Assembly: GCA_900696515.1 (NCBI GenBank)
Contig: CAADGK010000061.1
Span: 1 to 64,000 of the forward strand
Length of the DNA stretch: 64,000 nt
Origin: an uncultured Nitrosospira sp.
GTDB taxonomy: Bacteria; Nitrospirota; Nitrospiria; Nitrospirales; Nitrospiraceae
Direction: 5' to 3'
In this document: one piece after another, positions 59,755 through 64,000 of the stretch
Layout: every line of letters begins with the position of its first letter
Numbering within the stretch: the stretch's first letter is position 1
Notes under the pieces: model-generated
The model's input: the letters and a program-made list of their open reading frames with translations, nothing else
Database searches by the model: none
Told to the model about the DNA's origin: nothing
Translations under genes and position numbers: made by a program

Positions 59755-60927
59755 TTAGGCGATTCTATTTCCCTCCTTTCTACGCCAATGGAGAGTCAGC
59801 AGTTTGAACAGACTCTTCGGCGTGAACGTCAGATCGCAATAGGTCCTGGTCCCGGCCATCACGTCCGTCACCGCTTCACAGAGCCGCTGCCCATGCCGCG
59901 CAAACACCCATGACCGGAGGCGGGGAAAGTCATAGAGGAATCGGGCCAGCAGGCGTCCCGCTCGCAGTTCAGGCAGGATAGACCCTGCCAGTAAGTGGCT
60001 ATATGTCTGCCGAACCGGCTCTTCTTCAAGATTCCCGGCGACCAAAGACTCCGCGGCCAGTTGGCCACTACGAAGGGCGAAAGAGATCCCTTCTCCGGTG
60101 ACAGGATCGGCAAAGCCGGCCGCATCGCCAACCAATAGAACGCGTTTATCAATATATGGACCGTTTCGCGGTCGAACAGGAATGACGAATCCATGTTGCT
60201 CAATCCTGGTGGCATCACGACACCCCAGCAGATCGGCGTACCGCATGATGGATTGCTTCAGGTCGCCCCCTCGTTGGATCATCGACAAAACGCCGATCGA
60301 GAGGTGCTGCCGTTTCGGAAAGGCCCAGGCATATCCATGGGGAAGGATGCCGAAATCAAACCGTGCCACTCCGGAAAATCGCTCCAAGCGCTCCGGTGGT
60401 ATCGTAACCTCATACTCCAAAGCCGGAATCAACACCCGTCCGTCCGTCATCCCGATTCTACGCGCCACCGTGCTCAGCGCGCCGTCGGCTGCGACGATGA
60501 ACTTGGCCGTCATCGCACCTCGGTGAGTCATGACGGTAACCGAATCCCTCTGCGACGACACGTCCTTGACGGCACAACATTGATGCACCGCGGCGCCCGC
60601 AACTTGAGCGGCGGACAGCAGGGCGTAATCAAACTGAGCGCGCATCGTCATGGAGACAATGGGTGAGGCTCGATAAGTCGTGAACGATAATTCAGAGGGA
60701 AAAACATTCAGCCGAGCGGTACAACAGGCCTGTTCAATGACATGGACCATATCCACGGGCAATACCTGCAGACCACGACCGATGATCCCGCCACCGCACG
60801 TCTTGTACCGTGGCAGGGCGTCTTTCTCGAGTACCGCGACCGAAAGACCCGCCCGTGCCAAGCGCCAGGCCGCAGAGGACCCTGCCGGACCACTGCCGAC
60901 CACAATCACGTCATAGGTGAGGGGCAT
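59755..60927 (-). CDS. Geranylgeranyl-reductase-type FAD-dependent oxidoreductase
   Basis: 390-aa flavoprotein of the ChlP/GGR family, which reduces isoprenoid chains of chlorophylls, quinones or archaeal lipids. The FAD-binding Rossmann is VIVVGSGPAGSSAAWRLARA, with LPRYKTCGGGI, the FAD-contacting LLVGDAAGFADPVTGEGISF and SGQLAAES. The C-terminal helix is in SRLxxxFLYDFPRLRSWVF-like FLYDFPRLRSWVFARHG. With no photosynthesis genes around, saturation of menaquinone side chains or another prenyl lipid is the likeliest role (inference). Upstream of the SPase-I-like gene on the same strand (93 bp). Confidence 0.9.
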   Translation of the reverse strand: MPLTYDVIVVGSGPAGSSAAWRLARAGLSVAVLEKDALPRYKTCGGGIIGRGLQVLPVDMVHVIEQACCTARLNVFPSELSFTTYRASPIVSMTMRAQFDYALLSAAQVAGAAVHQCCAVKDVSSQRDSVTVMTHRGAMTAKFIVAADGALSTVARRIGMTDGRVLIPALEYEVTIPPERLERFSGVARFDFGILPHGYAWAFPKRQHLSIGVLSMIQRGGDLKQSIMRYADLLGCRDATRIEQHGFVIPVRPRNGPYIDKRVLLVGDAAGFADPVTGEGISFALRSGQLAAESLVAGNLEEEPVRQTYSHLLAGSILPELRAGRLLARFLYDFPRLRSWVFARHGQRLCEAVTDVMAGTRTYCDLTFTPKSLFKLLTLHWRRKEGNRIA

Positions 60928-61322
60928 GTCTCATCCCTGGCTCGGCGTGAAACGATCGACGTCCCTTTTCCCTGCAAGACAAGCGCGCCGGTACAACCGG
61001 CAAGATAAAACTTGCATGACTTGCGGAACAACCGGTGAGGGAAGAAGCGTGCTGGAATGAGCCCGCCGCTCCTCTTTGTGTGAACATGATCGAAGAATAC
61101 TCCAACGAGCCACAACTGGAAAAGGCATCCAGCCACTACTGAACGACCATGTAGTCGATGAAACAGATGAGTTCCCGCTCATCGTGCGCTCTGTTGAGAT
61201 GGCCTGGTCAATTCTGACTCAACAGTGTGGTAGCCTGTACGTGACGGGTTCCTGCAAGGGAGCGGACGAATACCCGTGCTCAGGTGGCTTCACTCATACA
61301 CGGAGGAGAGGACTCGGTAGAG
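60928..61322. other. Intergenic region
   Basis: About 395 bp between the divergent GGR-type gene and the YugP-type gene; it must contain both promoters. The several open frames in it lack ribosome-binding sites and homology. I see no conserved motif. Confidence 0.35.
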
Positions 61323-62009
61323 ATGGTGCGTCTCATTCTGCTTCTCATCATCGTGGCGCTGGTCGCGGTTGGACCGCAACTCTGGACTAGGCATGTCTTT
61401 GCCAAATACAGCGCGCCACGCCCAGACTTTTCTGGGACCGGAGGAGAATTGGCCAGGCACCTCCTCAATCGATTCAACCTCTCACACATCGCCGTTGAAT
61501 CGACGGAAACGGGCGACCACTACGATCCCATGAGCAAAACAGTCCGCCTCACGCCGGCGATATTTGACGGCAAATCGCTTACGGCGATTACGATCGCCGC
61601 CCACGAAGTCGGGCACGCGATTCAGGACCACCTGGGATACCAGCCGCTGACGGAGCGCACGAAACTCGTACGTGTCGCGCAAAAAGCAGAAAAGATTGGA
61701 GCGGTCCTCATGATGGCGATTCCCATCGCGGGAGCCGTCGCACACACACCGGTCGCAAGCGTGGTCGTGTTGATGGCCGGGTTGGCGACGATGGGGATCT
61801 CCACGTTGGTCCACCTTGTTACACTGCCGGTTGAATGGGACGCCAGCTTCAGACGGGCGTTGCCCGTTCTCAAACAGGGCAACTACCTGTCCCCGGCCGA
61901 TGAGCACGGCGCTCGCAGCATCCTCACCGCTGCCGCCGTGACCTACCTGGCTGCATCCCTCGCGAGCTTGGTGAATCTCTGGCGCTGGATTGCCTTCCTC
62001 CGGCGATAG
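61323..62009 (+). CDS. YugP-type zinc metallopeptidase
   Basis: 228-aa membrane metalloprotease of the YugP family. An N-terminal membrane helix (LILLLIIVALVAVGPQLW) is followed by the zinc motif HEVGHA in ITIAAHEVGHAIQDHLGYQP, and further helices (GAVLMMAIPIAGAVAHTP, VVVLMAGLATMGISTLV) precede the third ligand, probably in VEWDASFRRALPVL (E/D position). Its role is not well known; a membrane quality-control role has been proposed. Start ATG 61323; a GTG at 61284 would extend it. Confidence 0.85.
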   Translation: MVRLILLLIIVALVAVGPQLWTRHVFAKYSAPRPDFSGTGGELARHLLNRFNLSHIAVESTETGDHYDPMSKTVRLTPAIFDGKSLTAITIAAHEVGHAIQDHLGYQPLTERTKLVRVAQKAEKIGAVLMMAIPIAGAVAHTPVASVVVLMAGLATMGISTLVHLVTLPVEWDASFRRALPVLKQGNYLSPADEHGARSILTAAAVTYLAASLASLVNLWRWIAFLRR

Positions 62010-62131
62010 TCCAACCCCATGACACCTCTTCGCATATCGTGAGCGCCGGTTCAACACAATGGCGATCTTGCCCGCGACTGTTCACATTGCACAGAGACTC
62101 TATGCGGTCGGATGAGGGCAAAAATCGTCGC

Positions 62132-63511
62132 TTAGTGCACGAGCTTCTTTTTGATCACCGTCAAGTACGCAGGGGACGATCGTACTCGTATCGTCAACCC
62201 CTCGGCATCGTATTGTTCGGACAAGACCCTCATCCGGGCGCGGACCTCCGCCAGGATTTTTTGAGCCGTGAATGGAATGCGCAATTCCTCCTCGATCATG
62301 TCGCGCTCAAAATATCCCATGATGCGCTCACGCAAGGCGGCCAGATCATCCGGGCGTCTCGTGGACAGGAACACCGCATCCGGATATTCGGACATCAACG
62401 AAGCGATCTCGTCCGATCCGAGACGATCTTGTTTATTGAATACCAAGAGGCTGGGAAGATCCGTAGCCCCGACTTCAGCCAACACGTTCCGCGTGACGTC
62501 CAGTTGCGATCGAAACGAAGGGTCTGAAACATCGACGACAAACAACACCAGCGAGGCACAGGCTGCTTCATCAAGCGTCGACTTGAACGACGCCACCAGG
62601 TCATGCGGGAGTTTTTTGATGAATCCCACCGTATCGCTCATAAGCACTTTGGGACGTGTTTCAGGATACAAGGGCCGGATCGTCGTATCGAGTGTGGCGA
62701 ACAGCTTGTCGGCCACGAGTACGTCGCTTCCCGTCATCGCCCGCATGAGCGAGGATTTCCCGGCATTGGTATACCCGACGAGCGCGACGGTTAATTCGTT
62801 CTCCCGTCTTGCCCGGCGCGTGTGGTGCTCGTCTCCGATCGCCGCCAATTCCGTCTTGAGTTCTTTCAAACGATCACGAATACGGCGTTTATCTAGCTCC
62901 AGACTCGTTTCTCCGGCCCCTTTGCCTCCAATCCCTCCGCTTTGCCGCTCCCTCCCGCCGCCGGTCTCACGCAACCGCGGCGCCAGATAATTGAGCCTCG
63001 CGATCTCCACCTGGAGCCTGGCCGCTCTGGTCCTGGCGTGTCGGCTGAAGATTTCAATGATGACTCCGGTCCGGTCGAGCACCGGGACACCGAGCGCACG
63101 TTCAAGGTTACTCAATTGTGACGGCGACAGATCGCAGTCCATGATGACGATGTGGGCCTGTTCTTGTGGACTGAAGGAAGTCTCGATCGGCTCGTCCGAG
63201 TCCCCCTCTTCTCCATCCTCCGTTTCAGCAAGCTCAGGCTTCAGGGCCGCTTTGTGAAACGGTTTTCCACATGACGCCGCGATCGTGCCGGTCCCACCGG
63301 TCCACCGTGCCAGCTCAGTGAGTTTGCCCTGTCCCAGAACCGTCGCAAATTTGTCGGAACTCCGTTTTTGGGTGACCTGGCCGACGACCTCATACCCGAG
63401 GGTTTTCACCAGTCGGGAGAGTTCGTGCAGCGAACCATCCAGCTCTTCCCGGGTCACACCAGGAGTCTGGATCGCCACCAGAACGGCACGAAATGGAGAA
63501 GGTGTCGTCAT
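62132..63511 (-). CDS. hflX: GTPase HflX
   Basis: 459-aa ribosome-associated GTPase HflX. The N-terminal domain (KTLGYEVVGQVTQKRSS ... LGQGKLTEL) is followed by an acidic insert of about 40 residues (near 78-115) that is longer than in E. coli. The coiled-coil linker with RLNYLAPRLRETGGGRERQSG leads to the G domain: G1 GYTNAGKSS (246-254), LFATLDTTIRPL, DTVGFIKKLPHDLV and NKQDRLG. HflX splits stalled 70S ribosomes after stress. ORF begins at the ATG at 63511. It stands alone. Confidence 0.96.
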   Translation of the reverse strand: MTTPSPFRAVLVAIQTPGVTREELDGSLHELSRLVKTLGYEVVGQVTQKRSSDKFATVLGQGKLTELARWTGGTGTIAASCGKPFHKAALKPELAETEDGEEGDSDEPIETSFSPQEQAHIVIMDCDLSPSQLSNLERALGVPVLDRTGVIIEIFSRHARTRAARLQVEIARLNYLAPRLRETGGGRERQSGGIGGKGAGETSLELDKRRIRDRLKELKTELAAIGDEHHTRRARRENELTVALVGYTNAGKSSLMRAMTGSDVLVADKLFATLDTTIRPLYPETRPKVLMSDTVGFIKKLPHDLVASFKSTLDEAACASLVLFVVDVSDPSFRSQLDVTRNVLAEVGATDLPSLLVFNKQDRLGSDEIASLMSEYPDAVFLSTRRPDDLAALRERIMGYFERDMIEEELRIPFTAQKILAEVRARMRVLSEQYDAEGLTIRVRSSPAYLTVIKKKLVH

Positions 63512-63812
63512 CGTCTCGGTTTCCTTGGTTGCAGGGTGGTTGAGCAGGTCTCATCTTAGCAGGGTCAGCGCCGCTTGCGTCGAGATCTCTGAAAAGGAAT
63601 ATGAAAGGATCGGTGCTGAAGTCCGGAGCCGTACGGCACACCACTCGATAGAGCCCGCCATCAATACGATTTCAGCAGATTCGTTTGCCATCAACTGCAC
63701 CCGAAGACCATCGGTTAGGAATGCAATAAATGGAATTCCGTTTGCCCACGGCGCACACCTGCCCTATTGTTGAAGTAAACTCTCCTGAAGCGCGGGAACG
63801 AGGAGGGAGCCC
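63512..63812. other. Intergenic region
   Basis: About 300 bp between the divergent hflX and HAD-type genes, which must hold both promoters. Several open frames overlap it in other phases but none has a ribosome-binding site. A strong AGGAGGG site for the next gene lies at 63801-63807. Confidence 0.35.
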
Positions 63813-64000
63813 ATGAGCATCACACCCATCTTGTTTCATGACATCGACGGGGTACTGTTCGGCGAATACGCGGGGGAGTTTCAACTCAGACCCGGTGTGA
63901 AATCATGGCTTGCCTGGGCCCACGAGCATTTTCAGGTGATCTGGCTCACCTCGTGGGAATCGGAGAAGATCAAAACCCTGTTGCACATCCTGTATTGCGA
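63813..64000 (+). CDS. HAD-like phosphatase (5' part)
   Basis: Start of a HAD-superfamily protein that runs off the window (62 codons seen). After an AGGAGGG ribosome-binding site the frame begins MSITPILFHDIDGVLFGEYA, with the HAD nucleophile motif as DIDGV (D10 and D12), then LRPGVKSWLAWAHEHFQVIW and LTSWESEKIK, a motif II-like segment (LTSW). This form, with a small N-terminal cap and TSWE, resembles the HAD domain associated with RNA-repair systems. The substrate is unknown. Confidence 0.75.
   Translation, partial: MSITPILFHDIDGVLFGEYAGEFQLRPGVKSWLAWAHEHFQVIWLTSWESEKIKTLLHILYC

Noticed and set aside
1-64000. CRISPR array, complete IS element, prophage, rRNA or tRNA genes
   Set aside because: No regularly spaced direct repeats, no transposase or integrase frame and no structural RNA pattern were found.

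Overview
The window reads as a contiguous chromosomal segment of a Nitrospira-like bacterium (phylum Nitrospirota). The lineage call is inference. It rests on the moderately high GC, the rpsB-tsf-pyrH-frr block, the very GC-rich shadow frames and a set of gene families I associate with Nitrospira: cytochrome c/FTR1 fusion, RuBisCO-like protein, prosortase-type sigma-54 regulator, DUF1272 and tandem cobalamin-domain radical SAM proteins. No rRNA, tRNA, CRISPR array, prophage or complete insertion sequence was found.

Layout. 1-4.8 kb: the end of argJ, then a co-directional core block rpsB, tsf, pyrH, frr, alr. 4.8-18.5 kb: a FadL-type outer-membrane protein, a large hybrid sensor kinase, a thiamine-binding-type protein with a siroheme-synthase-type dehydrogenase, an HNH nuclease, a Rieske protein, a cytochrome c/FTR1 iron permease, a GGCT-like protein, a thioredoxin-fold 2Fe-2S ferredoxin, MoaB, a CBS-pair protein and a PhzF-type protein. 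18.5-22.5 kb: two tandem paralogous radical SAM proteins of unknown function. 22.6-25.1 kb: a small accessory island with a RelE/ParE module, an orphan HigA, a VapBC-like module, the truncated 5' end of a further radical SAM copy, imperfect repeats and a roughly 205-bp MITE-like element with CTAG ends.

25.1-31 kb: glutathione peroxidase, an MPBQ/tocopherol-type methyltransferase, an arsI-sigZ pair, an RTX calcium-binding protein, a methyltransferase gene broken by one in-frame TGA and a fragment of a tag (3-methyladenine glycosylase) gene. 31-40 kb: many short genes, mostly small, exported or lipoprotein (DUF1272, YajD-like HNH, PilZ proteins, adhesin-E-like, SUI1/YciH, rhodanese, Sel1, CreA). 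40.3-43.2 kb: a gene-poor, AT-richer stretch around a sensor-less sigma-54 activator. 43.2-64 kb: TerC, a decayed MFS fragment, HrpB helicase, YkvA, a RuBisCO-like protein with an OPT transporter, a DEAD-box helicase, a one-polypeptide partner-switching regulator next to a STAS protein, an outer-membrane barrel, a signal-peptidase-I homologue that lacks both catalytic dyad residues, a geranylgeranyl-reductase-type flavoprotein, a YugP-type metalloprotease, HflX and the start of a HAD-like protein.

The candidates most likely to repay a second look are: the apparently catalytically dead SPase I with an extra N-terminal domain and a decayed copy of its C-terminus 1 kb away; the tandem radical SAM pair whose promoter and 5' end are duplicated around a toxin-antitoxin module; the MHYT-PAS-PP2C-HATPase-STAS protein that carries a complete partner-switching pathway in one chain; and the OPT transporter/RuBisCO-like protein pair. 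Several hidden gene fragments (tag, MFS, lepB, methyltransferase) show repeated gene decay in the accessory regions.
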